Program-made: the position numbers and the translations under genes
The notes under the pieces: generated by a model
The model's input: the letters and a program-made list of their open reading frames with translations, nothing else
The model's database searches: none
What the model was told of the DNA's origin: nothing
Origin: Enterobacter cloacae
GTDB lineage: Bacteria; Pseudomonadota; Gammaproteobacteria; Enterobacterales; Enterobacteriaceae
NCBI RefSeq assembly: GCF_011078175.1
Contig: NZ_JAALCJ010000008.1
Location: forward strand, 62,001-126,000
Length of the DNA stretch: 64,000 bases
Direction of reading: 5' to 3'
In this document: one piece after another, positions 33,602 to 44,008 of the stretch
Position numbering within the stretch: the first letter of the stretch is position 1
Layout of the letters: each line of letters opens with the position of its first letter

Positions 33602-35035
33602 CTAGTTATTCTGGTAGATGTCCTTGTAGAGCCTGCTTTCGAAACGCACCAGTGGAATACGACGATTGCGCTGGTCGGCCGGTTCGACGGCATACCCGGA
33701 GAGATACTGCACGAATGCCATGCGTTGACCGCTGGCTGTGGTGATAAAACCGGCAAGGTTGTAAACGCCTTGCAGCGATCCCGTTTTGGCTGACACTTTG
33801 CCATCCACGCCCGCAGCGTGAAGGCCCGCACGGTATTGAAGTGAACCATCGTGTCCGGCAAGCGGCAGCATCGTGATAAAGTTTAGCTCAGCGTCGTGCT
33901 GAGCAATGTACTGCAACACCTGCATCATGGTGGCAGGCGAGATCAGATTATGACGCGATAAACCGGAACCATCGACCGCAATCGTATTGCCCAGATCGAT
34001 TCCCGCCTGCTGGCGCAGGATTTGACGTACGGCATCAGAACCGGCCCGCCAGGTGCCCGGCACGCCAAAGCGCGCGTGCCCAATCATGCGAAATACCGTG
34101 TCGGCAATCATGTTATCCGACTTTTTCAGCATAATCTTAAGCAAATCATGCAGTGGCGCGGACTGTTTGCTGGCAATCACCGTGCCAGGCTCATTCACCT
34201 GCGTCTGGCGCAGCAGCGTTCCGGTGTAGGTTATGCCTGCCTGCTTCAGTTCGTCTTTAAAAATGGCCCCGGCATAGCCTGCGCCGTCCTGAATAGCGAA
34301 GGCCAGCGGGAGTGGATCGGCCCGCTGGGTCAGGCAGCCGGTGAGCGTATAGCGGTTTAGATCGCCCGGTACCACGTCCAGCTCACAATACTGCGCCTCC
34401 GGGGAACCTTTCGCCAGCGTCCGCACCTGGCTGAACATCGTAACCGGGTAGTAAGAGGCCACGCGGATAAAAGCTAAATCATTGGGTTTTGGCGCGCTGT
34501 AAAGCGATACGGAGAAGCAGTTACGGTCGACGATGGCGGCGGCTGGCGGGGCGCTAAAGCACTGCGTCATGTCGTTCCACGGCCAGCCAGGCGCTTTATC
34601 GTGGCTGGCGAAAATGGAGGTGTCGATCAGCACGTTGCCATCAATTTTTGTCACGCCGGATTTTTTCAGTACCGCCACCATGTTGCGGACATCCTGACGC
34701 TTAAAGGTAGGATCGCCGCCAAAACGGGCGATAAGATCCCCTTTCAGTTCGCCACCCTCAACGTTACCTCTGGTTTCAAGGGTGGTAGTAAAACGGAAGT
34801 CAGGCCCGAGCTGGAGCAGGGCGGCGAGGGCAGTGATAACCTTCTGGGTACTGGCAGGCAGCGCCATCTGTTGACTGTGATAGTCAATCTCGGGAGCCTG
34901 CGCGCCAACCTTCTGCACCATCAGGGCAAGGTTCGCGCCGGCGGGCAGTTGATTAATGTACTCATCAACGTTCGCGGCCTGAACGGTGAACGTTATACTG
35001 GTAGTCAATCCGATGATAAAACTGGAAAATCGCAT
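33602..35035 (-). CDS. dacB: D-alanyl-D-alanine carboxypeptidase/endopeptidase PBP4
   Basis: 477 residues, as in E. coli. PBP4 trims and cleaves peptidoglycan cross-links in the periplasm. The signal peptide ends at TVQA near residue 20. The class C active-site motifs are SxxK (LPASTQK, Ser near 62), SxN (KKSDNM) and KTG (SAKTGSL). An extra domain lies between the first two motifs. It is divergent from greA and is followed directly by pmrA. Coupling of a cell-wall hydrolase with an envelope-stress regulator is the unusual part. Confidence 0.97.
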   Translation of the reverse strand: MRFSSFIIGLTTSITFTVQAANVDEYINQLPAGANLALMVQKVGAQAPEIDYHSQQMALPASTQKVITALAALLQLGPDFRFTTTLETRGNVEGGELKGDLIARFGGDPTFKRQDVRNMVAVLKKSGVTKIDGNVLIDTSIFASHDKAPGWPWNDMTQCFSAPPAAAIVDRNCFSVSLYSAPKPNDLAFIRVASYYPVTMFSQVRTLAKGSPEAQYCELDVVPGDLNRYTLTGCLTQRADPLPLAFAIQDGAGYAGAIFKDELKQAGITYTGTLLRQTQVNEPGTVIASKQSAPLHDLLKIMLKKSDNMIADTVFRMIGHARFGVPGTWRAGSDAVRQILRQQAGIDLGNTIAVDGSGLSRHNLISPATMMQVLQYIAQHDAELNFITMLPLAGHDGSLQYRAGLHAAGVDGKVSAKTGSLQGVYNLAGFITTASGQRMAFVQYLSGYAVEPADQRNRRIPLVRFESRLYKDIYQNN

Positions 35036-35155
35036 AATCTCGCGCTAACAACCCGAAAACAAACCGTCATACTACGGTGCATGGCACTGTAAAGTAAACG
35101 ATGACCCATAGTGAACTTCGCGGTAAAATGCGTATCAAATTGAAAAATTGCTGCT

Positions 35156-35191
35156 GACCTGGGGCGTTGCTCCCGGGTCGGTTTTCTTTTT
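35156..35191 (+). ncRNA. greA leader terminator (GraL-like short RNA 3' end)
   Basis: GACCTGGGGC pairs with the downstream GCTCCCGGGTC segment (one bulge, G-T pairs), followed by GGTTTTCTTTTT. It lies about 75 bases before greA. In E. coli most greA-promoter transcripts stop at such a leader terminator and form the short GraL RNAs. The 5' end of the RNA is not defined here. Confidence 0.6.
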
Positions 35192-35263
35192 GCTTCTGGC
35201 CTGTTCAGGTGGGCTGGAGCAGGGAACACTGCTCCCAACAGGAATGTTTAAGAGGTATAACAA

Positions 35264-35740
35264 ATGCAAGCTATTCCGATGACCTTACGTGGTGCCGAAA
35301 AACTGCGCGAAGAGCTGGATTTTCTCAAATCTGTGCGTCGCCCTGAAATCATCGCCGCTATCGCGGAAGCGCGTGAGCATGGCGACCTGAAAGAGAACGC
35401 TGAATACCACGCGGCGCGTGAGCAGCAGGGTTTCTGTGAGGGGCGCATTAAAGATATCGAGGCGAAACTGTCTAACGCGCAGGTTATTGATATCACCAAA
35501 ATGCCAAATAATGGCCGTGTGATCTTCGGTTCTACCGTCAGCGTCCTGAACCTGGACAACGACGAAGAGCAGACCTATCGCATCGTGGGTGATGATGAAG
35601 CGGACTTCAAACAGAACCTGATTTCGGTGAACTCCCCGATTGCTCGTGGCCTGATTGGCAAAGAGCAGGACGATGTGGTCACCATCCGCACCCCTGGCGG
35701 CGAAGTAGAATACGAAATTATTAAGGTTGAATACCTCTAA
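35264..35740 (+). CDS. greA: Transcript cleavage factor GreA
   Basis: 158 residues, as in E. coli. GreA enters the RNA polymerase secondary channel and stimulates cleavage of backtracked RNA. The N-terminal coiled coil (about 1-75) carries the catalytic tip acids in LKENAEY (near 41-44). The C-terminal FKBP-like domain binds polymerase. The start [10 protein letters not shown] is preceded by AAGAGG. Its leader holds a terminator, suggesting attenuation. Confidence 0.97.
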   Translation: MQAIPMTLRGAEKLREELDFLKSVRRPEIIAAIAEAREHGDLKENAEYHAAREQQGFCEGRIKDIEAKLSNAQVIDITKMPNNGRVIFGSTVSVLNLDNDEEQTYRIVGDDEADFKQNLISVNSPIARGLIGKEQDDVVTIRTPGGEVEYEIIKVEYL

Positions 35741-35783
35741 TTCGCTTCTCTACTAAGATGTTGATACATTGTAAAGAAAAGAA

Positions 35784-35806
35784 AAAGGCCGCATAGCGGC
35801 CTTTTA
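35784..35806. terminator. Intrinsic terminator between greA and yhbY
   Basis: AAAGGCCGC and GCGGCCTTT around an ATA loop, with A and T runs on either side, so it can serve both convergent genes. Confidence 0.8.
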
Positions 35807-35891
35807 TCAACTCAAGGAGCATGGCATTTTGCTCGCCTGCTGAAAGAAATCCCTCGTTTCACACAGAAAATGTGTTCGATTCAGGATATCC

Positions 35892-36185
35892 TTAACGTGG
35901 CAGCGAGATTTTGCGCTCTTTAGATGGGCGATAGAGCACCAGCGTTTTACCGATGACCTGTACATTACAGGCGCCGGTTTCGCGCACGATGGCTTCCACG
36001 ATCAGGTTTTTAGTGTCTCTGTCTTCAGAGGCGATTTTCACCTTGATCAGCTCGTGGTGTTCCAGCGCTTGTTCAATCTCGGCAAGCACCCCTTCGGTCA
36101 AACCATTGTTGCCAAGCATCACTACAGGCTTGAGCGGATGTGCCAGACCTTTAAGGTGCTGTTTTTGTTTAGTACTCAGATTCAT
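35892..36185 (-). CDS. yhbY: CRM-domain RNA-binding protein YhbY
   Basis: 97 residues. A single CRM domain with the GxxG loop (MLGNNGLTEGVL) associates with pre-50S particles in E. coli. The start MNLSTKQKQHLKGLAHPLKP at 36185 matches E. coli; 13 upstream codons in frame are not supported. It is divergent from rlmE, another 50S assembly factor. Confidence 0.95.
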   Translation of the reverse strand: MNLSTKQKQHLKGLAHPLKPVVMLGNNGLTEGVLAEIEQALEHHELIKVKIASEDRDTKNLIVEAIVRETGACNVQVIGKTLVLYRPSKERKISLPR

Positions 36186-36312
36186 CGTATATTTTTGCTT
36201 ACGTTGGGATTGAAAACGGTTCATTCTACCGCCATCTCCCTAATATCGCCAAATAGCTGCGTAGAAATTTACGTCACAGGCAAGCAACGATGAACCAGGA
36301 CGGAAATGTTAA

Positions 36313-36939
36313 ATGACAGGTAAAAAGCGTTCTGCCAGCTCCAGCCGCTGGCTTCAGGAACACTTTAGCGATAAATATGTTCAACAGGCGCAGAAAAAGG
36401 GGTTGCGTTCCCGCGCCTGGTTTAAACTTGATGAAATACAGCAAAGTGACAAACTTTTTAAACCGGGAATGACGGTTGTCGACCTCGGTGCGGCACCTGG
36501 CGGATGGTCCCAGTATGCGGTTACGCAGATCGGCGGAACAGGCCGAATCATCGCATGCGATCTTTTACCAATGGATCCCATCGTCGGTGTCGACTTCCTT
36601 CAGGGCGACTTTCGTGATGAATTAGTGCTTAAAGCATTACTTGATCGTGTAGGTGACAGTAAGGTCCAGGTTGTCATGTCGGATATGGCACCAAATATGT
36701 GTGGAACACCGGCGGTGGATATCCCCCGCGCCATGTATCTGGTGGAACTAGCGTTAGAAATGTGTCGTGATGTACTAGCGCCTGGTGGTAGTTTTGTTGT
36801 GAAGGTGTTTCAGGGCGAAGGTTTCGAGGAGTATCTTAAGGAAATTCGCTCCCTGTTTGCGAAGGTCAAAGTTCGTAAGCCGGACTCTTCCCGGGCCCGT
36901 TCCCGTGAAGTGTATATTGTAGCGACCGGGCGAAAATGA
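36313..36939 (+). CDS. rlmE: 23S rRNA 2'-O-ribose U2552 methyltransferase RlmE
   Basis: 208 residues. RlmE (FtsJ/RrmJ) methylates U2552 in the A loop with SAM. Motif I is [16 protein letters not shown]. The catalytic K-D-K-E tetrad fits Lys in [10 protein letters not shown], Asp in MSDMAPN, Lys in [10 protein letters not shown] and Glu in SREVYIVA. It is upstream of ftsH, with which it forms a heat-shock operon in E. coli. Confidence 0.97.
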   Translation: MTGKKRSASSSRWLQEHFSDKYVQQAQKKGLRSRAWFKLDEIQQSDKLFKPGMTVVDLGAAPGGWSQYAVTQIGGTGRIIACDLLPMDPIVGVDFLQGDFRDELVLKALLDRVGDSKVQVVMSDMAPNMCGTPAVDIPRAMYLVELALEMCRDVLAPGGSFVVKVFQGEGFEEYLKEIRSLFAKVKVRKPDSSRARSREVYIVATGRK

Positions 36940-37041
36940 TAACCGGTAGATTTCAGGCGAAAGTTTGAATGAAACTGGATATAGAGTATCCTGACGCTGT
37001 TTTTAACACAGTTGTAATATGAGGTTAATCCCTTGAGTGAC

Positions 37042-38976
37042 ATGGCGAAAAACCTAATACTCTGGCTGGTCATTGCCGTTGTGCTGATGTCAGTATTCCA
37101 GAGCTTTGGGCCCAGCGAGTCGAATGGCCGCAAGGTGGATTATTCTACCTTCCTGCAAGAGGTCAATCAGGACCAGGTTCGCGAAGCGCGTATCAACGGA
37201 CGTGAGATCAACGTTACCAAGAAAGATAGTAACCGTTACACGACTTACATCCCGGTGAACGATCCTAAGCTGCTTGATAACCTTCTGACCAAAAACGTCA
37301 AAGTGGTAGGCGAGCCACCGGAAGAACCAAGCCTGTTGGCTTCTATCTTCATTTCCTGGTTCCCGATGCTGCTTCTTATCGGCGTCTGGATTTTCTTTAT
37401 GCGCCAGATGCAGGGCGGCGGTGGCAAAGGTGCCATGTCGTTCGGTAAGAGCAAGGCGCGTATGCTGACGGAAGACCAGATCAAAACCACGTTTGCTGAC
37501 GTAGCTGGTTGTGACGAAGCAAAAGAAGAGGTGGGTGAACTGGTTGAATACCTGCGTGAGCCGAGCCGTTTCCAGAAACTGGGCGGTAAGATCCCGAAAG
37601 GCGTCCTGATGGTCGGCCCTCCGGGTACCGGTAAAACCCTGCTGGCAAAAGCCATCGCGGGTGAAGCGAAGGTACCGTTCTTTACTATTTCAGGTTCTGA
37701 CTTCGTTGAAATGTTCGTGGGTGTCGGCGCATCTCGTGTGCGTGACATGTTCGAGCAGGCTAAGAAGGCAGCACCGTGCATCATCTTTATCGATGAAATC
37801 GACGCCGTAGGCCGCCAGCGTGGCGCAGGCCTGGGCGGTGGTCACGATGAACGTGAGCAGACCCTGAACCAGATGCTGGTTGAGATGGACGGCTTCGAAG
37901 GTAACGAAGGTATTATCGTTATCGCGGCAACTAACCGTCCTGACGTACTTGACCCTGCGCTGCTGCGTCCAGGCCGTTTCGACCGTCAGGTTGTGGTCGG
38001 TTTACCGGATGTTCGTGGTCGTGAACAGATTCTGAAAGTGCATATGCGTCGCGTACCGCTGGCGCCAGATATCGACGCGGCAATCATCGCGCGTGGTACG
38101 CCAGGCTTCTCCGGTGCGGATCTGGCTAACCTGGTCAACGAAGCTGCTTTGTTCGCCGCTCGCGGTAACAAGCGTGTGGTGTCTATGGTGGAATTCGAAA
38201 AAGCGAAAGACAAAATCATGATGGGTGCGGAACGTCGCTCCATGGTGATGACGGAAGCGCAAAAAGAGTCCACGGCATACCACGAAGCAGGACACGCGAT
38301 TATCGGCCGCCTGGTTCCGGAACACGATCCGGTACACAAGGTGACGATCATTCCACGCGGTCGTGCGCTGGGTGTGACCTTCTTCCTGCCTGAAGGCGAT
38401 GCGATCAGCGCCAGCCGTCAGAAGCTGGAAAGCCAGATTTCAACCCTGTACGGCGGTCGTCTGGCGGAAGAGATTATCTACGGTGCGGAACATGTTTCCA
38501 CCGGTGCGTCTAACGATATTAAAGTGGCGACAAACCTGGCGCGTAACATGGTGACTCAGTGGGGCTTCTCCGACAAACTCGGTCCGCTGCTGTATGCAGA
38601 GGAAGAGGGCGAAGTATTCCTGGGCCGCTCCGTGGCAAAAGCGAAACATATGTCCGATGAGACGGCACGTATCATCGACCAGGAAGTGAAAGCGCTGATT
38701 GAACGTAACTACGCTCGCGCCCGTCAGATCCTGAACGACAATATGGACATCCTGCATTCGATGAAAGATGCGCTCATGAAATATGAGACCATTGATGCAC
38801 CGCAGATTGACGACCTGATGGCGCGCCGCGAAGTGCGTCCGCCGGCAGGCTGGGAAGACCCAGGCGCGTCTAACAATTCTGACAACAATGGCACCCCGCG
38901 TGCGCCGCGTCCGGTCGATGAACCGCGTACGCCAAACCCGGGCAACACCATGTCAGAGCAGTTGGGCGACAAGTAA
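37042..38976 (+). CDS. ftsH: ATP-dependent zinc metalloprotease FtsH
   Basis: 644 residues from the ATG at 37042. A TTG three codons upstream (37033) gives a 647-residue form, and both have been used for E. coli. FtsH is a membrane hexamer degrading LpxC, sigma-32 and misassembled proteins. Spans lie at about 4-22 and 95-120. The AAA core has GPPGTGKT, Walker [10 protein letters not shown] and the SRH region. The zinc site is HEAGH near 414-418. A coiled coil and a flexible Pro/Asn-rich tail end the protein. Its LpxC control bears on the LPS genes nearby. Confidence 0.97.
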   Translation: MAKNLILWLVIAVVLMSVFQSFGPSESNGRKVDYSTFLQEVNQDQVREARINGREINVTKKDSNRYTTYIPVNDPKLLDNLLTKNVKVVGEPPEEPSLLASIFISWFPMLLLIGVWIFFMRQMQGGGGKGAMSFGKSKARMLTEDQIKTTFADVAGCDEAKEEVGELVEYLREPSRFQKLGGKIPKGVLMVGPPGTGKTLLAKAIAGEAKVPFFTISGSDFVEMFVGVGASRVRDMFEQAKKAAPCIIFIDEIDAVGRQRGAGLGGGHDEREQTLNQMLVEMDGFEGNEGIIVIAATNRPDVLDPALLRPGRFDRQVVVGLPDVRGREQILKVHMRRVPLAPDIDAAIIARGTPGFSGADLANLVNEAALFAARGNKRVVSMVEFEKAKDKIMMGAERRSMVMTEAQKESTAYHEAGHAIIGRLVPEHDPVHKVTIIPRGRALGVTFFLPEGDAISASRQKLESQISTLYGGRLAEEIIYGAEHVSTGASNDIKVATNLARNMVTQWGFSDKLGPLLYAEEEGEVFLGRSVAKAKHMSDETARIIDQEVKALIERNYARARQILNDNMDILHSMKDALMKYETIDAPQIDDLMARREVRPPAGWEDPGASNNSDNNGTPRAPRPVDEPRTPNPGNTMSEQLGDK

Positions 38977-39011
38977 GTCACTGCTGTTGAAGCGTTTGTT
39001 TGTATCTCAAA

Positions 39012-39036
39012 CCCTGGAGCTTGCTCCGGGGTTTTT
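39012..39036 (+). terminator. Intrinsic terminator after ftsH
   Basis: CCCTGGAGC and GCTCCGGGG form a 9-bp stem (one T-G pair) with a TT loop and a TTTTT tail, between ftsH and folP. Confidence 0.85.
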
Positions 39037-39074
39037 CTTATCCATTTAACCACATTCATTCCAGGGATTTCACC

Positions 39075-39923
39075 ATGAAACTATTCGCCCAGGATTCGCA
39101 TCTCGACCTTTCACATCCCCATGTGATGGGGATCCTGAATGTCACGCCTGATTCCTTCTCTGACGGCGGCACGCATAACTCGCTCATCGACGCGGTTAAA
39201 CACGCAAATTTAATGATCAACGCGGGCGCCACCATCATTGACGTTGGAGGGGAGTCAACGCGGCCTGGCGCAGCGGAGGTTTCGGTGGAAGAAGAGCTGG
39301 CGCGCGTGGTGCCGGTGGTGGAAGCTATCGCCCGACGCTTTGAAGTGTGGATCTCCGTTGATACTTCCAAACCCGAAGTGATCCGCGAAGTGGCGAGAGT
39401 GGGCGCTCACATTATTAATGATATTCGCTCGCTGACCGAGCCAGGCGCGATCGAAGCCGCCGCAGAAACCGGGCTACCGGTGTGTCTGATGCATATGCAG
39501 GGCCAGCCTAAGACAATGCAGGAGGCGCCTAAATATGAAGATGTGTTTGATGATGTCACCCGCTTCTTTATTGAGCATATCGAACGCTGTGAACGTGCGG
39601 GAATCGCAAAAGAGAAATTGCTGCTCGACCCGGGCTTCGGTTTCGGTAAAAATCTCTCACACAATTATGCGTTGCTTGCGCGCTTATCAGAATTTCATCA
39701 GTTCGGCCTACCACTGCTGGTGGGAATGTCGAGAAAATCGATGATTGGTCAGTTGTTGAATGTCGGGCCGAGCGAACGTCTGAGCGGCAGTCTGGCCTGC
39801 GCGGTGATTGCCGCGATGCAAGGTGCACACATCATTCGCGTCCATGACGTAAAAGAAACAGTAGAAGCCATGCGTGTGGTGGAAGCCACACTGGCAGCGA
39901 AGGAAAACAAACGCTATGAGTAA
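39075..39923 (+). CDS. folP: Dihydropteroate synthase FolP
   Basis: 282 residues, as in E. coli. FolP joins pterin diphosphate with p-aminobenzoate in folate synthesis and is the sulfonamide target. Signatures are [14 protein letters not shown] and GGESTRPGA near the N terminus, [25 protein letters not shown] and the SRKS loop. ATG 39075 matches the E. coli start; upstream codons run into the ftsH terminator. It overlaps glmM by 8 bases. Confidence 0.98.
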   Translation: MKLFAQDSHLDLSHPHVMGILNVTPDSFSDGGTHNSLIDAVKHANLMINAGATIIDVGGESTRPGAAEVSVEEELARVVPVVEAIARRFEVWISVDTSKPEVIREVARVGAHIINDIRSLTEPGAIEAAAETGLPVCLMHMQGQPKTMQEAPKYEDVFDDVTRFFIEHIERCERAGIAKEKLLLDPGFGFGKNLSHNYALLARLSEFHQFGLPLLVGMSRKSMIGQLLNVGPSERLSGSLACAVIAAMQGAHIIRVHDVKETVEAMRVVEATLAAKENKRYE

Positions 39924-41253
39924 TCGTAAATATTTTGGTACCGATGGCATCCGTGGGCGCGTAGGCGATGCGCCAATAACCCCTGACTTTGTCCTGAAGC
40001 TGGGCTGGGCAGCGGGGAAAGTGCTGGCGCGTCATGGCTCTCGTAAGATCATTATTGGGAAAGATACCCGTATTTCGGGTTACATGCTGGAGTCCGCGCT
40101 GGAAGCCGGGCTGGCGGCGGCAGGGCTTTCTGCTTCCTTTACGGGACCAATGCCGACCCCTGCTGTTGCCTATCTGACCCGCACCTTCCGTGCGGAAGCG
40201 GGCATCGTCATTTCCGCTTCACATAACCCGTTCTATGACAACGGTATCAAATTCTTCTCCATCGACGGCACTAAACTGCCGGATGACGTGGAAGAGGCGA
40301 TTGAAGCGGAAATGGAAAAAGAGATCACCTGTGTCGACTCCGCTGAGCTGGGTAAAGCAAACCGTATTGTCGATGCCGCAGGCCGCTACATTGAATTCTG
40401 TAAAGGCACTTTCCCGAATGAACTGAGCCTGGCACATCTCAAAATTGTGGTGGACTGTGCAAACGGTGCGACTTACCACATTGCGCCGAATGTTTTCCGC
40501 GAGCTGGGTGCGAAAGTGATCACTATCGGCTGCGAGCCGGACGGCCTGAACATCAACGAAGAAGTCGGCGCGACAGACGTACGTGCCTTGCAGGCGCGTG
40601 TCCTGGCTGAAAAGGCCGATCTGGGTATTGCCCTGGATGGCGATGGCGACCGTGTGATCATGGTTGACCACGAAGGTAACAAAGTCGATGGCGATCAGAT
40701 CCTCTACATTATTGCACGTGAAGGCCTGCGTCAGGGGCAACTGCGCGGTGGCGCGGTGGGCACGCTGATGAGCAACATGGGTCTGGAGCTGGCGTTGAAA
40801 CAGCTGGGCATCCCGTTTGTTCGTGCGAAAGTGGGTGACCGCTACGTGCTGGAAAAACTCCAGGAGAAAGGCTGGCGCATTGGCGCGGAAAACTCCGGCC
40901 ACGTGATCCTGCTCGATAAAACCACCACCGGTGACGGCATTGTGGCGGCACTTCAGGTTGTTGCCGCGATGGCGCGTAACCATATGAGCCTGCACGATCT
41001 TTGCAGCGGCATGAAAATGTTCCCGCAGATCCTGGTGAACGTGCGTTTCACCGCCGGTAAAGGCGATCCCCTGGAAAATGACAACGTGAAAGCGGTGATG
41101 GCAGACGTAGAAGCCGCTTTGGGCAGTCGTGGGCGCGTTCTGCTGCGTAAGTCAGGTACGGAGCCGCTGATCCGCGTGATGGTGGAAGGTGAAGACGAAG
41201 TGCAGGTGACCGAATTTGCGCACCGTATTGCGGATGCTGTGAAAGCTGCATAA
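39916..41253 (+). CDS. glmM: Phosphoglucosamine mutase GlmM
   Basis: 445 residues, as in E. coli. GlmM converts glucosamine 6-phosphate to the 1-phosphate for UDP-GlcNAc, feeding MurA and LPS. The active-site Ser is in [12 protein letters not shown] (about 102), the Mg loop is LDGDGDRVI and the phosphate-binding loop is [12 protein letters not shown]. The start lies inside folP, a strong sign of translational coupling. RapZ, at 14542, controls the preceding enzyme GlmS. Confidence 0.98.
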   Translation: MSNRKYFGTDGIRGRVGDAPITPDFVLKLGWAAGKVLARHGSRKIIIGKDTRISGYMLESALEAGLAAAGLSASFTGPMPTPAVAYLTRTFRAEAGIVISASHNPFYDNGIKFFSIDGTKLPDDVEEAIEAEMEKEITCVDSAELGKANRIVDAAGRYIEFCKGTFPNELSLAHLKIVVDCANGATYHIAPNVFRELGAKVITIGCEPDGLNINEEVGATDVRALQARVLAEKADLGIALDGDGDRVIMVDHEGNKVDGDQILYIIAREGLRQGQLRGGAVGTLMSNMGLELALKQLGIPFVRAKVGDRYVLEKLQEKGWRIGAENSGHVILLDKTTTGDGIVAALQVVAAMARNHMSLHDLCSGMKMFPQILVNVRFTAGKGDPLENDNVKAVMADVEAALGSRGRVLLRKSGTEPLIRVMVEGEDEVQVTEFAHRIADAVKAA

Positions 41254-41274
41254 TCTTTCATAATAGGTGTTTAA

Positions 41275-41300
41275 AAAGGCGGCGTTTGCCGCCTTTGTTT
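41275..41300 (+). terminator. Intrinsic terminator after glmM
   Basis: AAAGGCGGC and GCCGCCTTT around a GTTT loop with trailing T residues. Confidence 0.85.
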
Positions 41301-41475
41301 TAAGCAATGAATGGATTTTTGCTGTTTTTTTCGGCAGTTGATACAATGCCTCGAAAATGCCCTTGCGAAGGTGATTCGCTTTGGTTAGTATTCACACCCG
41401 CTTCAGTGGGAAACAAAATCCTGCTAATTGGTTGAAGCATTGGTATGCGGCAAATCCGCAAGGAACAGGTTGATT

Positions 41476-41808
41476 ATGTACGAAGCTCTTTTAGTTATTT
41501 TCCTTATTGTAGCCATCGCTCTCGTAGCGCTGATTATGCTACAGCAAGGTAAAGGCGCTGATATGGGAGCCTCCTTCGGAGCAGGCGCTTCCGGTACGCT
41601 GTTCGGTTCAAGTGGTTCTGCGAACTTCATGACCCGTACGACGGCGATTCTGGCTACGCTGTTCTTCATCATCAGTCTGGTGCTGGGCAATATCAACAGC
41701 AATAAGACCAGTAAAGGAAGCGAGTGGGAAAATCTGAGCGCGCCAGCAAAAACTGAGCAAACTCAGCCAGCTGCACCGGCTAAGCCAACCAGCGATATCC
41801 CGCAGTAA
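41476..41808 (+). CDS. secG: Preprotein translocase subunit SecG
   Basis: 110 residues, as in E. coli. SecG has two spans (about 2-24 and 52-74) flanking the conserved cytoplasmic GKGADMGASFGAGASGTLFGSSGS loop, and it supports SecYEG translocation. The tail is Ala/Pro/Thr rich. ATG 41476 matches E. coli. tRNA-Leu(GAG) begins 9 bases after the stop and may share the transcript. Confidence 0.97.
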   Translation: MYEALLVIFLIVAIALVALIMLQQGKGADMGASFGAGASGTLFGSSGSANFMTRTTAILATLFFIISLVLGNINSNKTSKGSEWENLSAPAKTEQTQPAAPAKPTSDIPQ

Positions 41809-41817
41809 GTATTCCGT

Positions 41818-41904
41818 ACCGAGGTGGTGGAATTGGTAGACACGCTACCTTGAGGTGGTAGTGCCCTAACGGGCTTGTGGGTTCGAGTCCCATCCTCGGT
41901 ACCA
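41818..41904 (+). tRNA. leuU: tRNA-Leu (anticodon GAG)
   Basis: 87 bases with encoded CCA. The acceptor arms ACCGAGG and CCTCGGT pair. The anticodon stem CTACC/GGTAG encloses TTGAGGT, with GAG at 41852-41854. The long variable arm (TGCCCTAACGGGC) is typical of class II tRNA-Leu. It follows secG as leuU does in E. coli. Its last 18 bases plus one are partly duplicated at 43649-43667, beyond argG. Confidence 0.97.
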
Positions 41905-41917
41905 ATATTCCAGAAGA

Positions 41918-41943
41918 AAGACGTCGCAAGACGTCTTTTTTTT
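41918..41943 (+). terminator. Intrinsic terminator after tRNA-Leu
   Basis: AAGACGTC and GACGTCTT around GCAA, followed by T residues. Confidence 0.85.
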
Positions 41944-41973
41944 CGTCTGTGCATTCCGTGTTTCCGATCTTTT

Positions 41974-42039
41974 GTAGGGCGGGTAAGCGCAGCGTCACCC
42001 ACCGTTTTGTCCGGTGGCGCTGCGCTTACCGGGCCTACT
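41974..42039. repeat. Paired REP element (BIME) between leuU and argG
   Basis: Two REP cores in opposite orientation, GTAGGGCGGGTAAGCGCAGC and GCTGCGCTTACCGGGCCTAC, face each other across about 25 bases. The element lies at the convergent ends of leuU and argG. Confidence 0.8.
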
Positions 42040-42050
42040 AAGACCACAAA

Positions 42051-42073
42051 AAAGGCGCCCAATGGGCGCCTTT
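42051..42073 (-). terminator. Intrinsic terminator of argG
   Basis: AAAGGCGCCC and GGGCGCCTTT around AAT. On the minus strand the hairpin ends in a T run, placing it just past the argG stop. Confidence 0.85.
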
Positions 42074-42091
42074 TGTATGACTTGCTGTCGA

Positions 42092-43465
<1,374 letters not shown>

Positions 43466-43486
43466 TTAGAGACCGCTTTCGCTCTC

Positions 43487-43521
43487 GATGCATGTTTATG
43501 CAAAATAAGTGAGTATTCATT
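43487..43521 (-). promoter_or_regulatory. Candidate ArgR operator (ARG boxes) of argG
   Basis: On the minus strand TGCATAAACATGCA (43489-43502) is a perfect dyad with one change per half from the ARG consensus. AATGAATACTCACTTATT (43504-43521) matches one half. The centre spacing is about 17 rather than the usual 21 bases, so the exact register is doubtful. Confidence 0.5.
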
Positions 43522-43603
43522 TAATCATCTTTTACCGACGACCGAAAGAGACGTGTGCGTTTTTTGTAAAAATTTCCCTTTTATTCCCCTGACTGAAGTT
43601 AGG

Positions 43604-43633
43604 TTGACAGGTGGGGTCAACTATCAATATACT
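43604..43633 (+). promoter_or_regulatory. Candidate upstream promoter of metY-rimP-nusA
   Basis: A perfect -35 TTGACA and a -10 TATACT with an 18-base spacer, reading away from argG. A transcript from here would run through the tRNA-Leu remnant into tRNA-fMet. Confidence 0.6.
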
Positions 43634-43648
43634 AAACGCCGATTTTAC

Positions 43649-43667
43649 GTCCCGTCTTCGGTACCAA
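43649..43667 (+). repeat. Partial copy of the tRNA-Leu 3' end
   Basis: GTCCCGTCTTCGGTACCAA matches 17 of 19 bases of the leuU 3' end at 41887-41905, in the same orientation and including CCA. No acceptor, D or anticodon arms precede it, so it is a fragment and not a tRNA gene. Together the copies make direct repeats around argG. Confidence 0.75.
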
Positions 43668-43680
43668 ATCCCAGCATTAT

Positions 43681-43709
43681 TTGCAAATTCTGTCCAAAAC
43701 GCGTAGAAT
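43681..43709 (+). promoter_or_regulatory. Candidate proximal promoter of metY
   Basis: TTGCAA and TAGAAT are exactly 17 bases apart, with the -10 ending 15 bases before the tRNA. The same stretch is a dyad: GCAAATTCT (43683-43691) pairs with AGAATTTGC (43705-43713). It may therefore be a promoter, a protein site or a processing stem. Confidence 0.45.
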
Positions 43710-43724
43710 TTGCCACGTTTCAGG

Positions 43725-43801
<77 letters not shown>

Positions 43802-43927
43802 CTTTCCCATAAAGTTCTTTTTCAAATATACTGTGAAGACTTAGAGCCTTCGTAGCTGGATTTGAAAAAATTCTTTCGGAGAGTGCTCCAGGCCACAGTT
43901 GTGGCTATAGGGTTCAGTTATCTAAAG

Positions 43928-43949
43928 CCCCGATTTATCGGGGTTTTTT
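43928..43949 (+). terminator. Leader terminator 1 between metY and rimP
   Basis: CCCCGA and TCGGGG around TTTA, followed by six T. In E. coli terminators here let NusA control its own operon. Confidence 0.8.
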
Positions 43950-43971
43950 GTTATCTGACTACAGAATAACT

Positions 43972-43991
43972 GGGCTTTACGCCCTTTTTTT
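43972..43991 (+). terminator. Leader terminator 2 between metY and rimP
   Basis: GGGC and GCCC around TTTAC, followed by seven T, 18 bases before the rimP start. The stem is short. In tandem with terminator 1 it forms a double stop that must be read through for nusA expression. Confidence 0.65.
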
Positions 43992-44008
43992 ATGTCTTGG
44001 GGGTGGGC

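Noticed and set aside
41974-42039. CRISPR or insertion-sequence end
   Set aside because: The palindromes are a REP pair; there is no regular spacing, no transposase and no target duplication.
43649-43667. A second tRNA-Leu gene
   Set aside because: Only the 3' 19 bases are present; no D arm or anticodon arm upstream, where a promoter lies instead.
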